Source: Phoronis ovalis (taxonomy: Eukaryota > Phoronida > Phoronidae). Taken from it: 13,158 nucleotides of DNA. The stretch spans positions 1-13,158 of the forward strand of contig JAOXYB010040039.1 in NCBI GenBank assembly GCA_028565635.1, given 5' to 3'. Under the pieces are notes generated by a model. That model was given only the letters and a program-made list of their open reading frames with translations. It was not told where the DNA came from and did not search any database. Positions 1-13,158 of this stretch are shown here, piece after piece. Position 1 is the stretch's first letter; every line of letters begins with the position of its first letter. The position numbers were made by a program, and so were the translations under genes.

Positions 1-420
1 TGCAATTCCTTTCGCTCAAATAACCAATTTAAACAGCGTACAATGATGATTCTTCGAATCGTCGTTGTCTTGTTAAACCCTAAATGCGTTGAGAATGTTT
101 TTTAAAGCGTTTTCACTGCAGTTGGTTTTATACCTACAATACTTCTGTAAGCACTGAAGTAACTAAACTCACCTAGGTTTCCGCTGTGTAAAATAAAGAT
201 ACCCTTTTATATATTTTATCAAATGTAACCCTAATTGCGTAACGTGCGTTAACTTGCTTTGCATTTAAAATTCGCCTTTTTTACACGTTTTTGTTCACAA
301 ATATGCGTACCAGCACATTGATTTTAATCGGGCTCCGGGTATATAATCACAAATACTATATAAGAACGGTTTGTTTGTTTTTATTTTAAGTGTTAATAAC
401 ATTTTTGTTTTTTAATAATC
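1..420. other. Left-end upstream DNA, no gene seen
   Basis: This AT-rich stretch has scattered CpGs and no open frame of convincing length or recognisable product on either strand. A TATATAAG string at 357-364 looks like a TATA box, but nothing downstream of it can be tied to a transcript. I see no tRNA, rRNA or mobile-element coding remnant. Confidence 0.5.
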
Positions 421-459
421 TTTATGTTATGTATTATCATGGCCGTCAGATGGGGGTTG

Positions 460-735
460 CGAGGGTGCGTTGGGTGCGAACGCACCCCCTTTTGAAATGG
501 GGGTAAGCCATGTAATGTTAACGCACCCCCTTTGAAATGGGAGGACCATTAACGTAATGTTAACGCACCCCCCAGTTTAAATACTAAACGCACCCCCCTT
601 GGAAATAATAACGCGCTCCGTTTTGAATTGACAGGGAGAGACGAACATTTGTTTTTTTCTTGTCAATTTAATTTGGGAGCACGGAGACCTTTTTTTTAAT
701 TCACAAAGCAACAAAAACGCACCCCTTTTTGAAAA
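460..735. repeat. Degenerate AACGCACCCCC repeat block
   Basis: The unit AACGCACCCC(C) occurs at 479-489, 520-530, 562-573, 587-598 and 716-725, with a weaker relative near 607. Several copies are followed by TTTGAAA or TTTTGAAA and a G run. The 19-base stretch at 512-530 recurs exactly at 554-572, a 42-base period. At the left edge GGGTGCGTT (463-471) can pair with AACGCACCC (479-487), so the block begins with a hairpin. The structure is seen directly. That it derives from a dispersed molluscan repeat or transposon end is my inference from similar C-tract motifs in bivalve DNA, and no terminal repeats or coding remnant confirm it. Confidence 0.6.
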
Positions 736-825
736 AGTGTCTGACGGGTCTGGTCATTATAACGATTTACCTCTGTTACTATCTTCTATTTCCACATCCG
801 CCTGCGAATTTACATCATGCTCCTA

Positions 826-841
826 CCATCAGATGGCGCTA
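826..841 (+). promoter_or_regulatory. CTCF-like site upstream of the Smad gene
   Basis: CCATCAGATGGCGCTA closely matches the bilaterian CTCF core (CCASYAGRKGGCRS), with one mismatch at the fourth position and the GCGCTA end often found in strong vertebrate sites. It lies about 4.8 kb before the start codon in the CpG-bearing upstream part. Binding is an inference from motif similarity alone. Confidence 0.35.
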
Positions 842-1009
842 ACGATATGGTACAAGATCAAACAACCCAAATATTTGCAAGAATTGAAAGTAATCTATAT
901 TATTCTAACAAAAAGCTTCTTATAGTCCCAGAAGCAGTGGGTAGTAGATATACACCTAACACCGGAAGATTTAAACTAAGTCAAATGAGGTTCGAAAAAT
1001 TTCCTTAGA

Positions 1010-1980
1010 ATGTCATCAAAGTAAGAAACTAAGCACAAAATTTTATATCTGACTCTATTGACTATGAAAAGAAATTAAGTTTTTATTTAAATAATTTCGA
1101 ATGTAAAATAACAGCACCAGGAATAAATTTCAGATATTATTACTAATCAACAAAGCTCAACAACTATTTATTTTGCAAATTTTGTTTAACGATTCGACAA
1201 TATTAAAAAAAAAACTGATCTGTCCCGGCCCGATTGTGTTTTTTTTAAAAATATATCTACTATTAAAATCTTTATTTTTTGTTCGGTGATTTTTTTTTTC
1301 AAATACACAGTATTACCCCATTGCAAAAAAACATTTGTCGAAAGATGCCATTTGATTCAACCGACAACACGTCGCCTTAACGGATGACGTCATAGTTGGA
1401 TCGGGCACTTGCTCAGCCTTTTTACACAGTTTGACCTAATTACACTTTTGTAAACAAACTAGTCCCCTTTCAATTTCTCGCGATTCCAACATAATTTAAC
1501 TCAAAAATGCTCCATAATGTTGTATGGACAAAACGCTTTTATTTTTTAAAAGAAATGAAAATTATGTATAAGAAAGTTTGGTCAAGATTGATTTATTTTA
1601 GGTGAGGAACTATTTTGCGTAAAAATTCTTGAATGCTTTTTGCAGTAGTGCAGTTTCCCGTCAGGCTGTCGCCACACATAATACTGAAGACATTTGTTAG
1701 TGGACGATGACAATTTTTTTGAAGAAGGAAGTCTGTATTCACTATTTTGACCACAACATTGGACGCAGTTAACTAATTTCTTCTGTCAGTGGATTACTGG
1801 ATTATCTCTTTGTCTACTTACCATAATTTGAGGTAATTTTTTGTATATTTGACGAGTTCCATTCAGTTCGTTGTACTGACTACTGTTAATGTAAACGTTG
1901 TAACCGGCGTATATTTGACAGATTGTATGACGGATTGGATGTGAGCAACATGAGATCTTTAAATTTTGATTTATTGATTG
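1010..1980 (+). promoter_or_regulatory. Candidate promoter and first-exon region
   Basis: The first coding exon begins with a splice acceptor, so at least one non-coding exon and the promoter must lie upstream. This stretch is the last CpG-bearing DNA before the sequence turns CpG-poor, as expected of an unmethylated promoter beside a methylated gene body. It also holds a perfect CRE palindrome. A possible first-exon donor is the ATTTGAG/GTAATT junction at 1832/1833; another is G/GTGAGG near 1600/1601. Neither is decisive, and the transcription start cannot be placed from sequence. Confidence 0.3.
1385..1392. promoter_or_regulatory. Perfect CRE palindrome TGACGTCA
   Basis: The eight-base palindrome TGACGTCA is the full cAMP-response element bound by CREB/ATF-family bZIP factors. 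It retains its central CpG and sits in the candidate promoter region, a place where such sites are often functional. Chance occurrence is possible, since an 8-mer is expected by chance about once per 65 kb, or somewhat less often in AT-rich DNA. Confidence 0.4.
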
Positions 1981-3739
1981 TGGTTTGTTTTCTTACCATG
2001 CTGGTCATAGACTGAATCAGGCTCTTAAGAGTTTAGTGACTATTTATGCCGAGCTTTGTCTGATTGTATGCTGCCATTGGACCACTGCTTCCGGTACATG
2101 ATTCATTCAACAGGGTAATATTATAGTAGATGTGATGATACAGATAGAAAATAACAGATTATTACTCACTCAGTATGAAAAGCTGTGCTTTGATTCTTCT
2201 CGACCTTCTTTTAATGCTTATAGCCAGAAGAATTTAACCGGTTCCTGTAAGCTTTCACCAAATAATATGCAACAATAAACAAAAGTTCAGTATGTTCTCA
2301 ACGACTCAAGTCTTGTCAAAGTTTGTCATCAGAAAAATGTACAAATTTCTGCATGCTGTTGCACATTTTCTGCGGAAAATATACATTTTTGCAATACATC
2401 AAGGTTAAACTGAAATGGTCAGTTTTTATTTGTTGGCTATTTTCGTATTGAATGACGTTCAATGAGCTGTTTAATGGAGTCATACTTATCAGATGTGGTC
2501 AACAATATACATAATTATGAGTAGAAGACTATTAAGTGGTAGTTTTGTGGGGCCACTTGTCTCCCATTCTGTGTCATTTTACCTTGTTTATTATTTGCTT
2601 GTCAGAATAATGCACTTTATTGAAGTAATCACAGTAACTTTCTACATTTTGACATTCTGTTAAGCATTTATAAGCCTATAAAATTCTGTTTTAAAACCAA
2701 AAACTGTGTCTGTCCAGTAGTTCACAACCTGCTGTCTGAGAGTGTTGGAACTAATTATTTGTTCAGCTTTGCAAAAATAGCAATGTTCCCATTCATCACC
2801 TATTATGATGGTTTATGGAAAGCAAAGCAGTTCATACCAGTGACTTTTGAAGAATGCAAAAAATCCTTTAGAATCTCTTTGTCACAAGTGGCTAATGTGG
2901 CTGTTCAGTGTTTGCCCTGCCAAGTCTGTTTCAACTTATTATATAATTAAAGCTAAACTTTTCCAGAGATATAGTATGTACTTAGTTATCTTATCTTGCA
3001 TGTAATTTTTGGGCATATGACATCAGAAACTGAAGTGTTTGATAACGGAAAGTAGTCAAAATAAATATCATGTTTTATAATTAGTAACAGCTAATGGAAA
3101 TGATTGTTATAATCATATGCAAATCCCGCCCTGCTTTTTCTGTGCTCACTAAACATTACATTTGCTGTGTTACATATAACTTATGAATGGTAATCTTTGT
3201 GATGCACAGTAGCTATTTTCATGTACATTTAGCAACATAACTGTCTAGCTCTTCAAGCTACATCAGTTCATTCCAGCAGATACTTTATTTGCTAAGCAAT
3301 AATTGCTATTGATTAAATTTCTCTATTTAATAATTATCAGAACCATAGCCTTGTATCTGTTTGTGTAATATATCTGCTGTTTTATACAAAAATCTAGATG
3401 GGTGTAACTGACAAAGGCATGTACGTGATGATTGTGCACATTAGTGACATTTCATTCCATTGTTGGGGAATTTTTCACAATTGTTTGTGGCACACATGTG
3501 CAAGCCAGTATGTTTTGTTTGTGTGATAACACTTGTGTATTGTTAATCAGGGTTATCAGCTAAGTAAGACAAGCTGTTAAACAGCTGTGTTGTACCCAGG
3601 TCTGCCAGCTAATTTCCATTTTTGAGAACTTAAATAGCACATGAACCATGCTCATTTGATTGCCTGAAAACCCTGAGGTGTTAAAGAATATATTCTAATG
3701 TATATACATCTAGTTTCCATCTCCCTCACGCAAAGAGTA

Positions 3740-3767
3740 ATAAATCTTGAGCTAGATTAAGATTTAT
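3740..3767. repeat. Perfect 9-bp inverted repeat before an orphan donor
   Basis: ATAAATCTT (3740-3748) and AAGATTTAT (3759-3767) are exact reverse complements around a 10-base loop. The hairpin ends 12 bases before AAAAG/GTAAGA at 3779/3780, the strongest splice-donor match I see upstream of the coding exons. Whether the two are related is unknown. Confidence 0.4.
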
Positions 3768-3849
3768 CAAAATTAAAAGGTAAGAAACTTACATGACATG
3801 ATTCCCTACCACCGGGCACAATCATAATCTACGCTTCCCGCTGTTGTAA

Positions 3850-3863
3850 CCAGTGCCATCTGG
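3850..3863 (-). promoter_or_regulatory. Partial CTCF-like motif, reverse orientation
   Basis: On the minus strand this reads CCAGATGGCACTGG, which shares the core CAGATGGC(G/A)CT with the site at 826-841. It lacks the 5' CCA part of the consensus, so it is a weak candidate. It sits in one of the few CpG-bearing patches of the presumed first intron. Confidence 0.2.
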
Positions 3864-5012
3864 AATATATATAATGTGCAAAATCAGAGATCTTTGGTTT
3901 ATGTCCCATGTACGTTAATTGGGAACTTTATGTGGCATGACTATCCCACTTACAATAATAATAATAAAACCCAAGCGAATAGCACCACAGCCGTTTCCAC
4001 AAAAAAAGAAGATGACTATTTATATGAAATATTGTTTATTTTTTGGGAAATGTCATCAATTAAGTACTAATCTAATTAAGTAATCCTATTTTGCAAAAAA
4101 AAGTGTTAACAAAAAAGCAATTCTGTTAAAAATTTTAAAGATTAAGGTAATTTGATTACCAGAATGCAAGGAAATGACACCATCATTTCAAAATTTTCTG
4201 AGGCCTTCAGGAAGGCTAAAAATTCCGGGCCATAGTCTTTCGGCGTTTATCGTTCCACATTGACAGGTCTGCTAATGTACTTGATTTAAATAATATAACT
4301 CGGAACCTCAACCTGCAAAGCTACAAAAAAAATTTGAATGAGATATATTTAAATATTAAAGTACATATATAATGTAAAATATATCTAGTAAAATGAATGT
4401 GCAAGTAGTCATTAATTTCATACAGTTCATGACATTAACTCTTTACAGCTTGATAATTTTTAATATAATATTCATCGTCAAAAAGGCAAATCGGGGGCAT
4501 GTCAAGAAAAACACTAGGGATTACAAGGTACACAATCCTTAGTAAAAAATTATGTTTCTATGCCCATCCAGACAAAACAAATAGAATTTCATGATTTTAT
4601 TAATAGAAAAGAATTTAATATCAATAAACATGAATGTGTCATATCTGTATCCTGTGGGCCTGTTGACTCCTTTAGATCAACTTTACCTTTTGTAGTTCTA
4701 TATTGCTGTATGTCATCTGGTACATTTTGATGTGTTATTTTAATTGGTTTTGTCAATCCTTATTAACTTCCAGGTAGTTATTAAGGTCATAACAGTTGAT
4801 ACTTTCATGACTTGTTTTGTTTAAACATTGTCCTGGCATTCAGTGAGTTTAATAGTTTTATTGTGCAGATCAAAGCTGTAAGTATAGTATACACTTGACC
4901 TCAATTTAAAAATATTTTTTCAGCATTTTCTGTATTTGATTTATGTTGTGTTTCTTCTTGTTGCTGAGTTACAATCTGCTCTGAATAAAATTCAGACCTT
5001 TTCAATAAACTT

Positions 5013-5028
5013 TGACCTTTTCAGGTCA
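5013..5028. promoter_or_regulatory. Everted nuclear-receptor half-sites (ER4-like)
   Basis: TGACCT (5013-5018) and AGGTCA (5023-5028) are two perfect nuclear-receptor half-sites, everted and separated by four bases. The palindrome extends one base further on each side. A direct copy of GACCTTTTCA lies 19 bases upstream (4995-5004 and 5014-5023), so the element may have partly arisen by local duplication. Function is inferred from half-site sequence only. Confidence 0.3.
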
Positions 5029-5598
5029 ACAAATATAACAGTTAAGCTTTTAAGTTGTGATGTAATGATGGAACCAAATTATTTATAATTGTGGTGATGC
5101 AACTGTTAAGATATTTGCATTACTTTCTGACTAAAATACTTTCAATTAAGCTTTGAATCTATGTTTTAAATTTATAAAGAATTGTTTTAACTACTTAAAT
5201 TACTGGTTTGTTCCTTGATATCATAATCTCAACTCGGACAGTAGTTTTTCACTAATTCATTTTAGTGTGTTGCTACCCAGTCCTGAGTATATATCAATCG
5301 CAGGCAACTTTAAAAGTTCAACTTACAAAGTGTTCAAAACTAATTGTTTGGAATGTTAGGTGGCTTGTCATAAAGGGCATAGCATGTATTGCAATGGTAC
5401 ATGTACCTGTCAGTATAAAAAGGTCAGTGGCCACTGTATTTACCTTATTTATATATGGACCAAGGAATAGATATGCAGACTGAAGAAGTTGTACTCAAGT
5501 CTACATTCAACATACTTTTACACATGCCCATTTACCTGGCGAATATCGTAAGATGTTGCAAGTTTAGACTACTTCCTGAATGTATATAAATTTTTCAG

Positions 5599-11398
<5,800 letters not shown>

Positions 11399-11621
11399 TG
11401 TGTGCCCAATGAACTTTTGTACTGGGATATATTTTGCACTTTGTACTTGGCAGTTTTAAACTGCAATAGTGAAACTATAAAATAGAAAGAGAAAGTAGCT
11501 GTAACATTTATGTGCTGAGATGTTTTCTGGAAATATCACCTGATGTGGGCTGAAATGTCACACAGCTGCAAATACTATGTAAATCACCCACAAATGCTTA
11601 TTATTGAGGTGAAATAGTCAA

Positions 11622-11637
11622 GTCTGAACAGACAGAC
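11622..11637. promoter_or_regulatory. Cluster of Smad-box motifs in the 3' UTR
   Basis: GTCTGAACAGACAGAC contains one GTCT and two AGAC boxes, the four-base element contacted by the MH1 hairpin; the first two form the palindrome GTCTG-AA-CAGAC. It lies about 225 bases past the stop of a Smad gene. Smad boxes are short and common, so this is only a candidate feedback site. Confidence 0.25.
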
Positions 11638-11910
11638 CCCAAGCAAGAATTTGAGAATATAGCAGTGCAAGTGAATTCGATAATTTGAATTGTGTACAGT
11701 CAGTCTTGTGTGTTTATGGTATAACTATAACTAATTATTGTTTTTTAGATCTGGCACATTTTTATTTTATATGAAGAGGTGTGAACAATACTGAATATTG
11801 TAACTGTAGGAAAAATATATTAAGAAATAACTGGTACTATTTATGTAATTTTATAGATATCAAAGTTTTTGAATCCAAAAGTTATATCACCATGGAGATT
11901 TGTGTTGGTA

Positions 11911-11916
11911 AATAAA
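11911..11916 (+). terminator. Poly(A) signal AATAAA (proximal)
   Basis: This is the first canonical hexamer after the stop codon, about 515 bases downstream. A second overlaps ATAAATAAAT at 11974-11979. Use of either would give a 3' UTR of roughly 0.5-0.6 kb. Confidence 0.4.
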
Positions 11917-12500
11917 GCAGAAAGATTGCATAATATACCTCAAGCATACTGCAATGACTGTAGGACTAGGATAAATAAATGAAGATACAAAACTAATTAT
12001 AACATGTATCATCCGAAGTGTTTAATAAGAGCATCTAATAAGCTACGATTTCTCTTATAATAGTATTATGACAAGATTCTGTTTTTATTATTAGTAATCC
12101 TCTTCATTCAGTACTACATACATGAAGTTCACATTGCTCTTGTTTTGGTAAATATATGCTCATTATCTAGGCGTGTTTTACCTAATGAAAGTTAAGGTGC
12201 CCTGCATTTTGTTGCAAGATACTTTATAAGTATATTTTGTACAAAAATTTTTAATATGTTTATAAGAGTAATGTAAATGGTTTGTTTTCTGTAATTATTT
12301 GCACCTAGAACACACACCTGTATCCCTTTTGATTCTTCTACACCTTATCTAAGAGCTAGATTAGTATTACCAGTAATTATAATCATAGTTTTACGGGATG
12401 TTCTTTTCCAAGAATAATTCCAGCACACATAAGCCATGTGTTATATGCAGTAGAAAGTCGCACATAAGCAACTTTCTTAGGAACAATCATACTAATATAA

Positions 12501-12506
12501 AATAAA
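12501..12506 (+). terminator. Poly(A) signal AATAAA (middle)
   Basis: A canonical hexamer is followed within 40 bases by TTGTATGTTTT, which is U/GU-rich as expected of a downstream element. Confidence 0.35.
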
Positions 12507-12849
12507 AGCTGCTGGATTGTATGTTTTAAATCTTGTTTACAAGTTTGCATGAGAAGGTGATATAGGCTATTGCTAAGAGTATCTTGTTCTGTAGTCTGTG
12601 CATGTTTTTTATTCAGTTTCTATTTAAATTGGAGGTACACCTAGATTGTATTATCTTTCTCTAGATATTTGCTAAGGTTTGTGTCCAAAAGTTTATAATA
12701 TACTCCATTTTATATGTACATGTAGATTCTTTTGTATAGTTCATAATATAAACTGCCAGTCAAAAAATGTTTATGCCATTATTGTCTCTATTTCTTAGAA
12801 AAGTAGGTTTTGCTTAATTTTATATCATGCTTATATGGTTTGCTTTTGA

Positions 12850-12855
12850 AATAAA
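12850..12855 (+). terminator. Poly(A) signal AATAAA (distal, favoured end)
   Basis: This is the last canonical hexamer of the CpG-poor block. It is followed by a T-rich stretch and CTTGTTCTC about 30-40 bases on. CpGs reappear just after, consistent with the gene body ending here. Confidence 0.5.
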
Positions 12856-12875
12856 TTATATTGTAGAATATCTCA

Positions 12876-13158
12876 TTTTACTTCCCTTGTTCTCACTCGA
12901 ATATGTCTAATACTTCTGGGGCTTAATGCTCTGTTCCTTCGTTCTTCCTGAGAAGATAATATGATACTAAAAAAACCCACACCCAGTCAGTACAACTGCT
13001 ATAAATTGCAAGTAGTGGATGCAATTGTGATTAATGACGTTTTTTACCACCAGGTGGCTGTTTATGCTTGTACAGTTTATCATCAGTAGAAACCCGCCGC
13101 ACAACTACTCTTATATCCGCGATAAAGATATAGTACGATTTGACTGTTAATAACGCTG
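12876..13158. other. Downstream flank, no gene seen
   Basis: CpG frequency rises again compared with the 3' UTR. I see no coding exon or RNA gene in this end piece, only the CTCF-like site described separately. Confidence 0.45.
13047..13060 (+). promoter_or_regulatory. CTCF-like site downstream of the Smad gene
   Basis: CCACCAGGTGGCTG matches the CTCF core CCASYAGRKGGCRS at 13 of 14 positions, the only mismatch being T at the R position. It contains the E-box CAGGTG, so bHLH or Snail-type zinc-finger binding is an alternative reading. It lies about 200 bases past the inferred transcript end. Confidence 0.35.

Larger units (their letters stand above)
1990..5598 (+). other. Presumed long 5' UTR intron of the Smad gene
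   Basis: No gene is visible over this 3.6 kb, which is AT-rich and strongly CpG-poor: by eye there is no CpG in about 2461-3000 or 4501-5230. It ends in TTTTTCAG at 5591-5598, a good acceptor directly before the first coding exon. I read it as the first intron; its 5' boundary is not determined. CpGs reappear at about 3790-3980 and 4220-4500, possibly marking younger inserted DNA. It also contains an (AAT)n run near 3954-3967, an octamer ATGCAAAT at 3117-3124 and a strong but orphan splice donor at 3779/3780. Short open frames here resemble no protein I know. Confidence 0.45.
11399..12875 (+). other. Smad1/5: Presumed 3' UTR of the Smad gene
   Basis: The sequence after the stop is AT-rich, CpG-poor like the introns, and has no further coding potential. 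It runs to the last canonical poly(A) signal before CpGs return. The exact cleavage site is inferred to be about 15-25 bases after 12855. Several ATTTA strings are present, as expected in AT-rich DNA. A cluster of Smad boxes lies at 11622-11637. Confidence 0.6.

Noticed and set aside
357-364. TATATAAG as a TATA box
   Set aside because: Common by chance in AT-rich DNA, about 5.2 kb before the start codon, and no associated transcript feature.
737-1008. Two overlapping short open frames (62 and 63 codons) in the upstream region
   Set aside because: No recognisable domain; one does not begin with ATG, and both lie beside degenerate repeat DNA in overlapping frames. Length is within chance expectation.
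2022-2031. Perfect 10-base palindrome CTCTTAAGAG
   Set aside because: Short, single, and not a known binding site in this context.
2759-2950. Open frame of 63 codons with several Cys and aromatic residues
   Set aside because: It starts at a TTG codon, resembles no family I know, and lies in a CpG-free stretch best explained as intron.
3117-3124. POU octamer ATGCAAAT, and a second copy at 7186-7193
   Set aside because: Two occurrences over 13 kb of AT-rich DNA are not informative without conservation data.
3876-4070. Open frame of about 64 codons containing an Asn run
   Set aside because: The Asn run is translation of an (AAT)n simple repeat; no plausible protein.
5265-5483. Open frame of 72 codons shortly upstream of the first coding exon
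   Set aside because: Starts at a non-ATG codon, no family resemblance, and no matching splice junction into the Smad frame; also the Smad frame is closed by TAG at 5609.

Overview
The window holds one well-supported gene, a receptor-regulated Smad of the BMP branch (Smad1/5 type), on the + strand. It is split into six coding exons between 5618 and 11398. Joining them gives a 463-residue protein with an intact MH1 domain, a proline-rich linker, an MH2 domain and a C-terminal SSVS phospho-acceptor tail. The organism is a eukaryotic animal. The GT-AG introns, AT-rich non-coding DNA and Smad gene show this directly. A lophotrochozoan, probably a mollusc and perhaps a bivalve, is my best guess. 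That guess rests on the single Smad1/5-type sequence, the contrast between CpG-bearing flanks and a CpG-poor gene body, and a C-tract repeat around 460-735 resembling repeats I associate with bivalve genomes. No database was searched.

Layout. 1-1980 is upstream DNA with relatively many CpG dinucleotides. It contains a degenerate AACGCACCCCC repeat block (about 460-735), a CTCF-like site (826-841) and a perfect CRE palindrome (1385-1392). The promoter and a non-coding first exon probably lie within or near this part, but I cannot fix either. About 1990-5598 is CpG-poor, AT-rich and without a recognisable gene, and is most likely the long first (5' UTR) intron. Coding exons lie at 5618-5768, 5920-6183, 9150-9329, 9887-10060, 10441-10662 and 10998-11398. 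The 3' UTR appears to run about 1.5 kb to a poly(A) signal at 12850-12855, with earlier AATAAA signals at 11911, 11974 and 12501. From about 12880 CpGs return and a second CTCF-like site sits at 13047-13060, so the right end looks intergenic.

Function. The encoded protein would be phosphorylated on its C-terminal serines by BMP type I receptors, pair with Smad4 and enter the nucleus to bind DNA through its MH1 hairpin. The linker carries Ser-Pro sites and a PPAY motif, the usual places for MAPK/CDK/GSK3 input and Smurf-type ubiquitin ligase binding.

I found no unknown multi-gene system. The more interesting points are architectural: all five coding introns are phase 1, so every internal coding exon is a frame-neutral cassette, and the linker's kinase sites and ligase-binding motif mostly sit on separate cassettes.
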